Assembly: GCA_963797475.1 (NCBI GenBank)
Contig: CAWCPR010000001.1
Location: 186,001-250,000, forward strand
Length of the DNA: 64,000 nucleotides
From: CAWCPR01 sp963797475
GTDB taxonomy: Bacteria; Chloroflexota; Anaerolineae; Anaerolineales; UBA4823
Direction of reading: 5' to 3'
Positions 15,621 to 23,466 of this stretch are shown piece by piece. A program made the position numbers and the translations under genes. Each line of letters opens with the position of its first letter. Position 1 is the first letter of the stretch. Below the pieces are notes generated by a model. That model searched no databases. It saw only the letters and a program-made list of their open reading frames with translations, and was not told the DNA's origin.

Positions 15621-16463
15621 ATGAACGAAAAACCTTTGCCACAAGAACGAATGATTGCAGACCTGCGCCGGCTCTGCAATGCAGACGAGCGGCTGGAGGC
15701 GGCCATGTTGTACGGCTCCTTCCCGCTCGGCGAAGCCGATCGCTATTCGGATATCGATTGCATCCTGTTCTTTTACGACCCATGGCTGCCTGATGTGGAT
15801 AGGCGCCTGTGGGCGGGCCAGATCGGACCCATCGAGCTGTTTTACACCAACGAATTTGGGACGCAGGTGGCGATTTACAGCAACCTGGTGCGGGCCGAAT
15901 TCCATTTCGACCCGGCTTCCAGCATGCGGAAAATCGACGATTGGCGCGGCTCGACCTGGTTCCCCACGCTGGAAGCCGCCATCCTGGTCGACCGGAATGG
16001 GGCCCTGCACCGCCATCTCCAGCCGCTCTCTGGCCCACGGCCGGATCACGAAACCCGCGAGGAAGCGCGCACTCTGTGCGACGGCTTCTTGAACTGGTAT
16101 CTGTTCGGCGCAAATGTACTGGCGCGCGGCGAGCACGCTCGCGCTCTGGAGATCCTGCACATCCTGCAGGACAACTTGCTGCGCAGCGTGCGCACGTTGG
16201 AGGGACGCACCGGGCACTGGATTACCCCGACCCGGTCGCTGGAAGCGGAGATCTCGGCGGAAGCATACCGGCGATACCGTTCATGTACCGCCAGCCTGGA
16301 ACCCGGCGCGCTTCGAGCAGCCTATGGCGAAACCTGGCTGTGGGGCAACGAGCTGCTGGCGGGACTCAGCCGCCGGCACGCCCTTGCGCTCCCCGTCGAG
16401 CTGATCGCAAAGCTCGACGCCGAACTGGCCGAACGGAACATCATCACCAGACCCGGGGTTTGA
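15621..16463 (+). CDS. Lincosamide-nucleotidyltransferase-like protein (LnuB/LnuF type)
   Basis: A 280-aa pol-beta-fold nucleotidyltransferase with the active-site signature MLYGSFPLGEADRYSDIDCI (GS-x9-DxD). The layout, including DERLEAAMLYGSF near residue 30 and a helical C-terminal half (LWGNELLAGLSRRHAL), recalls Lnu(B)/Lnu(F), which adenylylate lincosamides. Resemblance is by eye only, and a chromosomal house-keeping substrate is equally possible. It sits among GNAT, SDR and DinB genes with its own small gap. It is the third nucleotidyltransferase in the first 17 kb. Confidence 0.82.
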   Translation: MNEKPLPQERMIADLRRLCNADERLEAAMLYGSFPLGEADRYSDIDCILFFYDPWLPDVDRRLWAGQIGPIELFYTNEFGTQVAIYSNLVRAEFHFDPASSMRKIDDWRGSTWFPTLEAAILVDRNGALHRHLQPLSGPRPDHETREEARTLCDGFLNWYLFGANVLARGEHARALEILHILQDNLLRSVRTLEGRTGHWITPTRSLEAEISAEAYRRYRSCTASLEPGALRAAYGETWLWGNELLAGLSRRHALALPVELIAKLDAELAERNIITRPGV

Positions 16464-16501
16464 TCCTGTATAATGGAGCCCAGCGTCGAGGGAGAGATTG
16501 A

Positions 16502-17311
16502 ATGGAAGAAGCAGCAGCCAACGCAAAGCATATCGTCATCACCGGCAGCACGCGCGGCATCGGCTATGGCCTGGCAGGCTCCTTTCTTAAATTGGGCTGC
16601 GCAGTCACGGTCAGCGGCCGGTCGCCCGAAACGGTAGACCAGGCGGTGGAAACCCTGAGCCAGCAATTTGATCCCCAGCGCATTTTCGGATGCGCCTGCG
16701 ATGTGCGCCAGGCGGAGGCCGTACAGGCCCTGTGGGATGGGGCATCCCGGCGGTTCGGCAAAGTGGACGTGTGGATCAACAACGCCGGGATCAGCGCGAT
16801 CCAAATGCCAACATGGGAGATCCCGCCTGAGGATGCCCGGGCGGTGATCGAGACCAACCTGCTGGGCGTGATCCATGGCTGCCGGACGGCGGTCAACGGT
16901 ATGCTCGCCCAGGGGTTCGGCAGCATTTACAATATGGAAGGGATGGGCAGTGATGGGCGCAAACACCCAGGCCTGGCCCTGTATGGCGCAACCAAATATA
17001 GCCTGCGTTATTTCAGCGACTGCCTGATCGCAGAAACCCGGGATACGCCCATTCTCGTCGGCGCGCTCAGCCCCGGCATGGTCATCACGGACCTGATCGA
17101 GCGCCAATATGATGGCCGACCTGAAGATTTCGAGCGGGCTAAACGGGTTTTCAACCTGCTAGCCGACCGGGTCGAGACGGTAACCCCCTGGCTTGCAGCG
17201 CAGGTGCTGGGAAACCGGACCAGCGGCGTCCGCATCGCCTGGCTGACCCGCGCCAAGATCGTCGCCCGGATGGTCTCCGGCATTTTTCAAAAACGCGATC
17301 TGTGGGCGTAG
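16502..17311 (+). CDS. Short-chain dehydrogenase/reductase
   Basis: A 269-aa NAD(P)-dependent oxidoreductase. The nucleotide-binding motif is TGSTRGIGYG (TGxxxGxG), followed by NNAG in strand 4 and the catalytic YGATK (Y-x3-K). The canonical catalytic Ser position reads NMEGMGSDGRKHPGLALYG, a pattern that recalls the chlorophyll-b-reductase (NYC1/NOL)-like SDR group rather than ordinary SDRs. No photosynthesis genes are near, so only the SDR class is firm. A GGGAGAG ribosome-binding site precedes the ATG. Confidence 0.9.
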   Translation: MEEAAANAKHIVITGSTRGIGYGLAGSFLKLGCAVTVSGRSPETVDQAVETLSQQFDPQRIFGCACDVRQAEAVQALWDGASRRFGKVDVWINNAGISAIQMPTWEIPPEDARAVIETNLLGVIHGCRTAVNGMLAQGFGSIYNMEGMGSDGRKHPGLALYGATKYSLRYFSDCLIAETRDTPILVGALSPGMVITDLIERQYDGRPEDFERAKRVFNLLADRVETVTPWLAAQVLGNRTSGVRIAWLTRAKIVARMVSGIFQKRDLWA

Positions 17312-17378
17312 TCCAGCCCCTCGCCGGGCGCCCCGCGGCGAGCACAACGAACAGATCGCTGTTCAAAGAGGAGAACGC

Positions 17379-17837
17379 ATGAGCACACCCGAATACGAAA
17401 GCTATATCCTCAGCCTGCGAGAAATTCACAAGGATATTCTCGAGCTTTGCAAAGATTTGCCGGCTGAGGCCCTGAACTGGAAACCGCCTGCCGCCGATAC
17501 CAACTCGATTTTCGCCCTGGTCACCCATATCGCCGGGTCGGAGGCTTTCTGGATCCAGCAGGTGATCGCCGGGATCGACGTGGGGCGCGACCGCAAGGCG
17601 GAGTTTTACGCCGGCGGCAGCGACCTGACTGCCCTGGAACAGCGGCTGGCGGCGGTCGGCGAGCACAGTGAAGCTGTCTTGCGCGGCCTGAGCCAGGCAG
17701 ACGGGGCGATTGTGCATGATACCCCGCTCGGCCGTTTTGATACGCGCGCCTGCATCTTGCACACGATCTCTCATTCATCGATCCATATCGGCCATATCCA
17801 GCTTACGCGCCAGCTATGGGAAAATCTAAGCCTTTAA
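17379..17837 (+). CDS. DinB-family protein
   Basis: A 152-aa four-helix-bundle protein of the DinB superfamily. The diagnostic parts are LPAEALNWKPPAADTNSI, IFALVTHIAGSEAFWIQQVI and the last helix ILHTISHSSIHIGHIQLTRQ. Their histidines (TH, SSIH, GH) would form the metal site. An AGAGGAGA ribosome-binding site precedes the ATG. Likely role: thiol-dependent transferase or hydrolase, unproven. Confidence 0.9.
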   Translation: MSTPEYESYILSLREIHKDILELCKDLPAEALNWKPPAADTNSIFALVTHIAGSEAFWIQQVIAGIDVGRDRKAEFYAGGSDLTALEQRLAAVGEHSEAVLRGLSQADGAIVHDTPLGRFDTRACILHTISHSSIHIGHIQLTRQLWENLSL

Positions 17838-17884
17838 GGTCATGCCGGGAAAATTGAACCCTGAATTGAAGGAGGGTGTAGGAT

Positions 17885-18253
17885 ATGAAGATGGAAGAGT
17901 TCTCCAATTGGGTGGGCGGCTATATCAAAGCCTGGAATTCAAACGACCCAGAAGACATCCGCAGCTTGTTCACCCAGGATGCGGTTTATTACACGGGGCC
18001 TTTCGACTCGCCCTGGAAAGGCCGGGAATCCATCCTGAAAAACTGGCTGGCGAAAAAAGATGAGCCGGGCAGCTTCACGTTCCGCTACGAGGTCCTGGCT
18101 GTCACCGGCAGCCTGGGTGTGATGCGCGGTTGGACCACCTACCTGGAGAACGAGACGGATTACAGCAACATCTGGACGGTTCGCTTAAGCGAAGACGGGC
18201 GCTGCGAAGAATTCACCGAATGGTGGGTGCGGCGCAAAAAGAAAGCTGCTTAG
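17885..18253 (+). CDS. SnoaL/NTF2-like protein
   Basis: A 122-aa cone-shaped NTF2-fold protein with the characteristic start FSNWVGGYIKAWNSNDPEDI (helix followed by N-D-P). This is followed by RSLFTQDAVYYTGPFD, the strand WTTYLENETDYSNIWTVRLS and a final EFTEWWVRR. The fold is used by polyketide cyclases, isomerases and dehydratases as well as by binding proteins without catalysis. GGAGG lies 5-7 nt before the ATG at 17885. Function cannot be assigned. Confidence 0.87.
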   Translation: MKMEEFSNWVGGYIKAWNSNDPEDIRSLFTQDAVYYTGPFDSPWKGRESILKNWLAKKDEPGSFTFRYEVLAVTGSLGVMRGWTTYLENETDYSNIWTVRLSEDGRCEEFTEWWVRRKKKAA

Positions 18254-18288
18254 TTGCTTAAGGGAGTGCGAAGTCAGCCGAACATCCC

Positions 18289-19155
18289 ATGAACACTGGA
18301 ACCCCTTCTACTCAAATCCGCACGATGACCCCCGAAGACCTGGACTTCGCCGCTCAGTGCGCGATCGACGTGGGCTGGCAAATGACTTTTCGCCAGGATT
18401 TCGAGATGAAGCTGGCCTATGACCCGCATGGCTGCTTCATCGCTGAGGAAGACGGTGAAAGACTGGGGGTATGTATCAGCACGAGCTATGGCGCCAGCGG
18501 CTTCATTGGCGACCTGATCGTGGTTCAGCCAGCCCGCCAGCGCGGGATGGGCGGGCGCTTGCTCGCCCATACCATCGCCTATCTGGAACGCGCCGGGGCG
18601 ACCAGCATCTTCCTGGACGCCAACCAGGCGGCGGTTCCGTTGTACGAGCGCACGGGCTTTCGCAAGATTTGCCGCTCCTTGCGTTTTTCAGGCATCCCGA
18701 AGGGTCGTTCCGGCGCCGGCACCCGGCCGATGCAATCAGACGACCTGGAAAGCGTCTGCGCCCTGGACCGGGAAGCTTTCGGCGCAGACCGGAGCTTTTT
18801 TCTCAAGAATTATTTCGAGGGGTGGCCTGAGCTGGGCTTTGTGCATGAATCCGCAGGCGAGATCAAAGATTTTCTGTTTGGAAAACGTCCGTTCGGGAGA
18901 GTGTGGATCGGACCCTGGGTTGTTGGCGATGGAAACGAAGGGGCCGCCAGCCTGCTCGTCAGGGCGGGTGAAGCCGCCGGCGGACTCCCGATCCACCTGG
19001 GCGTGCTCGAAAGCAATTCACAGGCTATGGAAGTTGTACAATCCCTGGGGATAACGGTTCAGTCCGCCTGGCTCTGGCGCATGGTATACGGCGAGTCCCA
19101 GGAGCTGGGTTTATCCAGAAGCTGTTTTGGCATCTGTTCGTCAGCCCTGGGCTGA
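18289..19155 (+). CDS. GNAT protein with two acetyltransferase-like domains
   Basis: A 288-aa protein. The N-terminal GNAT domain (about 10-135) has the CoA-binding loop VVQPARQRGMGGRLLAHTI and a final AAVPLYERTGFRKI. The C-terminal domain (about 150-285) repeats the fold more weakly, with LESVCALDREAFGADRSFFL and a short VLESNSQAMEVVQSLG. Such double-GNAT proteins often use the first domain for catalysis. The C-terminal half resembles acetyltransferase domain DUF1886/Eis-like parts, though this is uncertain. Substrate unknown. Confidence 0.85.
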   Translation: MNTGTPSTQIRTMTPEDLDFAAQCAIDVGWQMTFRQDFEMKLAYDPHGCFIAEEDGERLGVCISTSYGASGFIGDLIVVQPARQRGMGGRLLAHTIAYLERAGATSIFLDANQAAVPLYERTGFRKICRSLRFSGIPKGRSGAGTRPMQSDDLESVCALDREAFGADRSFFLKNYFEGWPELGFVHESAGEIKDFLFGKRPFGRVWIGPWVVGDGNEGAASLLVRAGEAAGGLPIHLGVLESNSQAMEVVQSLGITVQSAWLWRMVYGESQELGLSRSCFGICSSALG

Positions 19156-19222
19156 GGGGCCGGATATTCATAGATATAGAACGATCTACAGTGTTTCTGC
19201 GGATCGGTTCCAGGAAACAATC

Positions 19223-19918
19223 ATGGTCATCGCCTTTGACGCGGATGACACCCTCTGGCAGAACGAAGAGATCTACGCCCGGGCAAAGGAGAAATTCACC
19301 CGCCTGCTGTCGCCCTATCGTGATTTAAATGAAATCGCAGAGCGGTTGAACTTGATCGAGATCGAGAACTTGAGCCTGTATGGGTATGGTATCAAGAGCT
19401 TTGCCCTTTCCATGATCGAGGCCGTAGTAGAAGTGGGCGCCGGGCAGATCAGCGGTCAAGAGATGCAGCAGGCGATCGCCATCGTCAAAGAGATGTTTGC
19501 AGCCGAGGTGGTTCTCTTCCCCCACGCCAGGGAGACCCTGGAGAAGTTGTCTCAAAAATACGTGCTGATGCTGATCACCAAAGGCGACCAATTCGAACAG
19601 AGCAGGAAAATCCACCGTTCGGGCCTGGAGCATTATTTTCGCTACATTGAGATCACCGGGGAAAAAACGCCGGAAAGCTACCGGGCGCTCCTGGAGAAGT
19701 ATGCCATCGACCCGCAGCAATTTCTCATGGTGGGCAACTCCTTGAAATCCGATATCCTGCCCGTGCTTGCCATCGGCGGGCAGGCGGTGTTTATCCCATA
19801 CGAAAACACCTGGGTCCATGAAAGCGCGGATGAGAACGATCTCCTGGCTGTTTCTTTTGGCGAGCTCCAGCACATGGGCCAGCTTCCGGATTACATCGCA
19901 GCCCTGGAGAAATCCTGA
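19223..19918 (+). CDS. HAD-superfamily hydrolase
   Basis: A 231-aa haloacid dehalogenase-like phosphatase. Motif I is MVIAFDADDTLW (the DxDxT nucleophile pair close to the N-terminus). Motif II is MLITKGD, motif III is a conserved Lys in GEKTPESYRALLEKY, and motif IV is MVGNSLKSDILPVL. All four motifs are present, so phosphatase activity is expected. The open frame extends back to 19127 inside the GNAT gene; the ATG at 19223 gives the normal HAD N-terminus and is chosen. Confidence 0.9.
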   Translation: MVIAFDADDTLWQNEEIYARAKEKFTRLLSPYRDLNEIAERLNLIEIENLSLYGYGIKSFALSMIEAVVEVGAGQISGQEMQQAIAIVKEMFAAEVVLFPHARETLEKLSQKYVLMLITKGDQFEQSRKIHRSGLEHYFRYIEITGEKTPESYRALLEKYAIDPQQFLMVGNSLKSDILPVLAIGGQAVFIPYENTWVHESADENDLLAVSFGELQHMGQLPDYIAALEKS

Positions 19919-19942
19919 TTTTCTTAAAAATAGGGAGACAAA

Positions 19943-20665
19943 ATGAAGGAAGAGCTTCTCGAAGTGATGGAAAACAGCCTGGAAGAATTGCACGCCTTTA
20001 CAGCCAACCTGAGCGACGAAGCGCGCCTGGAAAACGGCACTTTGCAGCGATGGTCGGCCAAGGATGTGACCGTGCATATCGCCACCTGGACTTCGAACCG
20101 GGCCGCCCAGCTTGCTGCGAACCTGGAAGGCAGCCCGGTGCCGGATTTCGGGGCGCTGGATGAAGCCAACGAGCGCTTTTACAACCGCAACTATGATAAG
20201 CCCTGGCCCGAGGTGCTGGATTTCTTGGATCTGGCGCGCAGCGAGCTGACCGGCCTGGTGGGATCCATTCAAGAGGCCGAGCTGTCCGACAGCCGCTTTT
20301 CCTGGATACGCGGCCAACCGCTCTGGATGGCGGTCGCCAGAACCATCCTGATCCACCCCTGCCTGCATCTGGCGGAATATTTCCGCGATCACAGCCAGCC
20401 TGAGGCAGCCGAGCATATCCTGAAATTCTCCGCTCAGAGCGCTGCTAGCCTGCCCGCCCCTGACGATTGGCTGGCGCTCGGGCCATACAACCTGGCCTGC
20501 CATTTCGCCCAGACCGGTAAAAAAGACAAGGCGCTGGATCTCCTGGCCCAGGCCTTCCGCCTGAACCCTAAGCTGGCGATGTTTTCTCGAGACGACAGCG
20601 ACCTGGTCCCGCTGCACGACGATCGCGCCTACGAAGCGCTTCTGGCCGAAGTCAGCCGGGCGTAA
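19943..20665 (+). CDS. ClbS/DfsB-like DinB protein with TPR tail
   Basis: A 240-aa protein. Residues 1-155 form a DinB-type helical bundle like the ClbS/DfsB/IRC4 group (TLQRWSAKDVTVHIATWTSN, then ILIHPCLHLAEYFRDH). ClbS itself is a cyclopropane hydrolase that protects against colibactin. Residues 160-240 add a TPR-like unit (ALGPYNLACHFAQTGKKDKA and LDLLAQAFRLNPKLA). The fusion is plausible as a single gene because the frame and spacing are regular. Substrate unknown. Confidence 0.82.
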   Translation: MKEELLEVMENSLEELHAFTANLSDEARLENGTLQRWSAKDVTVHIATWTSNRAAQLAANLEGSPVPDFGALDEANERFYNRNYDKPWPEVLDFLDLARSELTGLVGSIQEAELSDSRFSWIRGQPLWMAVARTILIHPCLHLAEYFRDHSQPEAAEHILKFSAQSAASLPAPDDWLALGPYNLACHFAQTGKKDKALDLLAQAFRLNPKLAMFSRDDSDLVPLHDDRAYEALLAEVSRA

Positions 20666-20670
20666 ACCTG

Positions 20671-20935
20671 TTGACCGCCAATCAATCTGGGTCTGGCCGC
20701 CTGGACAGCCTGGAAAAGCGCAACCTGGGCAGCAGCGACCTGGCGATTTCTGGTCGAGCTGGTCATCGCCTGGACGCTGCGCCTGCCCGAGCTGACCGGG
20801 GTCATCGTCGGCATCCGCAATGAGACCGAAGCCCAGGACATGCCCTCGGCAGCCGCCTGGAGGCTGGATAAGGCCAAGATCGCATTCATCGAAAAAGCGC
20901 TATCCGAACATGGATTCCCGGCGTTAATTGGGTAA
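20671..20935 (+). pseudogene. Aldo/keto reductase relic: both ends kept, middle deleted
   Basis: In one frame (from a TTG at 20671) the text reads LEKRNLGSSDLAIS, the standard aldo/keto reductase N-terminus. It then runs out of frame into another reading frame with VELVIAWTLRLPELTGVIVG and IRNETEAQDMPSAAAWRLD, the standard C-terminus, ending at the TAA at 20933-20935. About 240 of roughly 320 residues are missing. The gene is certainly dead. The same kind of internal deletion is seen in the HEPN relic. Confidence 0.8.
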
Positions 20936-21051
20936 AATAGGTTGGGCGCGCTGCCCTTGGTCACAGGCCAGCGGCCGCCGCCAACCGAAGGTCAGCCAGC
21001 CAACCAAGTCTTTGTTCGATTGACTCAATAAAAAAATAACGGTTTGAGGTC

Positions 21052-21654
21052 ATGTTCGAAACTTTCATCGCCGAACAGCCTGTTTTCGCCTTGCTGCTTT
21101 GGGCCCTTCTGTACGTCGGGGACTATGCTCTGACGATTTACGGCGCGAATCTTTACCAGAGCAAGCTTAAAGCCCACATCGTCTTCGCCGAGAGCTACGA
21201 GCTGACCCCGTATTTCCAGAAAGATATCAACGCCCTGCGCCTGCTGAGCCCGCGCTTTATTTTTCTATTGCTTGTCTCAACAGCGCTTCTGGGTGTGATC
21301 TGGCTGCTTTCGGTCTTTTATTTGGGCCTGGCCTGGTTATTTTCCCTGGCTGCAGGAGGCATTATCCTGAGAGAAGTCACCGTTTATTTGCGGCACATTC
21401 GCAATATCGCCACAGCGCGAGCGGCGGGGATTCCTGGGGCGATGCAGGGTCAGGTTCAGTATGCCCGTTGGTTCTCATTGCAAATTTCAAGTACGGAGCT
21501 AATCAGCTTTGCCGGCCTGTTTTTGCTTTTCGCGCTGGCCTGGCGAAGCTGGTTTTTTCTAGGCGGCTTTTTGGGTTGTGCTTCTCTCGGCTGGCAGCAC
21601 AGGCGTGCGGCGCGCAAAGCCAGGATGAGCCAGAAGCCCACCGGCCCGTCCTGA
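21052..21654 (+). CDS. Membrane protein of unknown function
   Basis: A 200-aa protein with five or so hydrophobic segments: PVFALLLWALLYVGDYALTI, FIFLLLVSTALLGVIWLLS, FYLGLAWLFSLAAGGIIL, LISFAGLFLLFALAWRSWFF and a short one before the basic C-terminus. The charged loop KAHIVFAESYELTPYFQKDI is well formed. No known domain was recognised. It follows the aldo/keto reductase relic and precedes the methyltransferase gene by about 50 nt. Confidence 0.75.
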   Translation: MFETFIAEQPVFALLLWALLYVGDYALTIYGANLYQSKLKAHIVFAESYELTPYFQKDINALRLLSPRFIFLLLVSTALLGVIWLLSVFYLGLAWLFSLAAGGIILREVTVYLRHIRNIATARAAGIPGAMQGQVQYARWFSLQISSTELISFAGLFLLFALAWRSWFFLGGFLGCASLGWQHRRAARKARMSQKPTGPS

Positions 21655-21702
21655 ACCTGTTCTGCACAACAATTCACATCCTAACAATTGGAGCGCAACG
21701 TC

Positions 21703-22515
21703 ATGAATGAACAGCAAAAAATCCAACTCAGCCCTGAGCAAGAGACCCTCCTGATCACTTTGTATTCCAAAGTCAGGGGTTGCCCTGAATCCATTTTTGA
21801 CGATCCAAAATCCAGGGAGATCCTCGAGAGCATCGATTACGACTACAGCGAATTAGCGGTCCCAACCGGCACCTCGCTGACCGTGTGCCTGCGGGCCAAA
21901 AAATTCGACGAATACGCCCGGGATTTCATCGCCGCCCATCCGGGCTGCGTGATCGTTCACCTGGGATGCGGACTGGACAGCCGCTGCACCCGGGTCAGCC
22001 ATCCAGGCGTGGATTGGTATGACCTGGATTTTCCTGACGTCGTTGACCTGCGCAAGAAGTTCTATGAGGAAACCAGCGACTACCACATGATCTCTTCTTC
22101 AGTAAACGACCTGACCTGGGTAGATGCCATTCAGGCGCAAAACCGGCCCGTGTTGGCCATTGCCGAGGGGTTGGTGATGTATTTAAGCGAAGCAGAGATG
22201 AAGTCTCTGCTGCTCAAATTGCAGCAGAGCTTTCCGGGCAGCAGCCTGGCGTTCGACGCGTACAGCAAACTGACCGTTAAGAGCATTTCGCGCCATCCGT
22301 CCATTCGCAAAACAGGAGCGAGGATCCAATGGGGGGTCGATGATCCCGAGACCCTCGAAAGCTGGTCGCCTGGAATCCAATTCAAAGAGGAATGGTTCTT
22401 CAACCAGTCGCCCGAGATACAGAAATTGTCCCTGTCTTACCGCTTCATCTTCGGGTTCACCCGCCTGATCCCCACGGCCCGAAAAGCCCACCGGATTCTT
22501 TATTACTCATTGTAA
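21703..22515 (+). CDS. Class I SAM-dependent methyltransferase (LCM/PPM family)
   Basis: A 270-aa methyltransferase of the leucine carboxyl methyltransferase family, which includes TcmP-type polyketide O-methyltransferases. Diagnostic parts are CLRAKKFDEYARDFI, the SAM-binding motif VIVHLGCGLDSRC, the WYDLDFPDVVDLRKKF block and LAIAEGLVMYLSEAE. The TTG at 21688 is in frame, but GGAG sits 9 nt before the ATG at 21703, which is preferred. It would methylate a carboxylate or hydroxyl group; substrate unknown. Confidence 0.88.
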   Translation: MNEQQKIQLSPEQETLLITLYSKVRGCPESIFDDPKSREILESIDYDYSELAVPTGTSLTVCLRAKKFDEYARDFIAAHPGCVIVHLGCGLDSRCTRVSHPGVDWYDLDFPDVVDLRKKFYEETSDYHMISSSVNDLTWVDAIQAQNRPVLAIAEGLVMYLSEAEMKSLLLKLQQSFPGSSLAFDAYSKLTVKSISRHPSIRKTGARIQWGVDDPETLESWSPGIQFKEEWFFNQSPEIQKLSLSYRFIFGFTRLIPTARKAHRILYYSL

Positions 22516-22523
22516 GCAGGCGA

Positions 22524-22600
22524 ACGGGCACAAGGCCACGGGCACAAGGCCCTATTCTACAGGAGGGATGGGCGAACGGGCGCATGGTCCTAAGCTGCGG
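22524..22600 (+). repeat. Palindromic repeat A3 (degenerate direct arms)
   Basis: ACGGGCACAAGGCC occurs at 22524-22537 and again, complete, as the arm ending CCCTATTCTAC at 22538-22560. A third degenerate arm (ACGGGCGCATGGTCCTAAGC) lies at about 22576-22595. The arms match repeats A1 and A2. Confidence 0.7.
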
Positions 22601-22751
22601 GGCGGCAGCGTGGTACCTGAATTGCAGTTTCGTTAGGATTTTTTAGACTGAATTAATTCACAAAATGTCAAAGGGGGAATAAGATAAAAATGACGTTCCA
22701 GAAAATCTACACAAGATAGTGATTCGTTTTCAAATAAAAAAGGGAAAGTTT

Positions 22752-22970
22752 ATGGCCGAATGTGTATGCCTCTCAAAGTGTTTGTTCTTCAACGATAAAA
22801 TGTCCGCTATGCCAACCACGGCCGAGCGGATGAAAAAAAGGTATTGCCTCGGCGAAAGCGCAGGCTGCGCCCGCTACATCGTCTTCTCTGCCCTGGGGAG
22901 AGAGAAAGTGCCGACCGATCTTTTCCCGCACAATGTAGAGCGAGCTCAAGCCTTATTGGCCGTCGCCTGA
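22752..22970 (+). CDS. Small cysteine-rich conserved protein
   Basis: A 72-aa protein with five cysteines (C4, C6, C10, C32, C39): MAECVCLSKCLFFNDKM, then MKKRYCLGESAGCARYIVF. The remaining sequence, ALGREKVPTDLFPHNVERAQ, is regular. The spacing suggests a zinc or Fe-S site. It resembles short proteins in other anaerobes with no known function. GGGAAAG lies upstream of the ATG at 22752, preferred over a longer start at 22719. Two strong stem-loops follow its stop codon. Confidence 0.75.
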   Translation: MAECVCLSKCLFFNDKMSAMPTTAERMKKRYCLGESAGCARYIVFSALGREKVPTDLFPHNVERAQALLAVA

Positions 22971-23189
22971 CATCCAGGCGGCAATCCATTGCGATAACCT
23001 GAGCAGGGTTTTGGAATAAAACAATCCACAAAACCCTGCCGCCTTCCGGAACAAAGCGACCATCCAGACGGGTGGTCGCTTCGCTTATCCGCAGGATCGA
23101 GGCTCGACCGCACGTGGGGACAACCCGCGCGGCGCTCGACCGGCGTCATTTTCCGGACCCTACGGCACAATTTTCACCCAGCGCTTTCC
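22971..23189. other. Structured non-coding stretch with two perfect stem-loops
   Basis: GCAGGGTTTTG (23003-23013) pairs with CAAAACCCTGC (23029-23039). AGCGACCA (23055-23062) pairs with TGGTCGCT (23073-23080). Neither is followed by a U-tract, so these are not classical terminators. Overlapping ORFs in 23072-23470 show no recognisable protein. The stretch ends at the promoter at 23190. Confidence 0.55.
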
Positions 23190-23218
23190 TTGCAGAGATC
23201 AACGCCGGTTGGTATAAT
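23190..23218 (+). promoter_or_regulatory. Sigma-70-type promoter upstream of the MFS gene
   Basis: TTGCAG (23190-23195) and TATAAT (23213-23218) have a 17-nt spacer. The next gene starts at 23467, so the leader would be about 240 nt, long enough for leader regulation, though no recognisable riboswitch was seen. Confidence 0.5.
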
Positions 23219-23466
23219 CCCGGATGGGATTTTATAAGAAGGCGAGCCGGATTTCTATCCATATCTCGTTGGACAAGAAGATTACGCTCCAGATGCGAGC
23301 TCTGGGCGCAGTCCTGCGTCACCGGCCCGAGCAGGGGGCATCCAATCCCTATGCTGAGGGACATATTCCGAAAATCGAGCGCCAAAATCAGGCACCAACG
23401 GGGCTTGGCTGGCTTTGCGGGCCACGCCGATGATCTTATCCATAAAACACTTAAGGGTCTTCCGGT

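Noticed and set aside
19325..20617. 430-codon minus-strand ORF
   Set aside because: It is a shadow of the HAD and DinB genes, which show clear family motifs on the plus strand.
7654..20947. Shared 15-nt string TAAAATAGGTTGGGC at 7654 and 20933
   Set aside because: Too short and only two copies; it may be a promoter-like coincidence.
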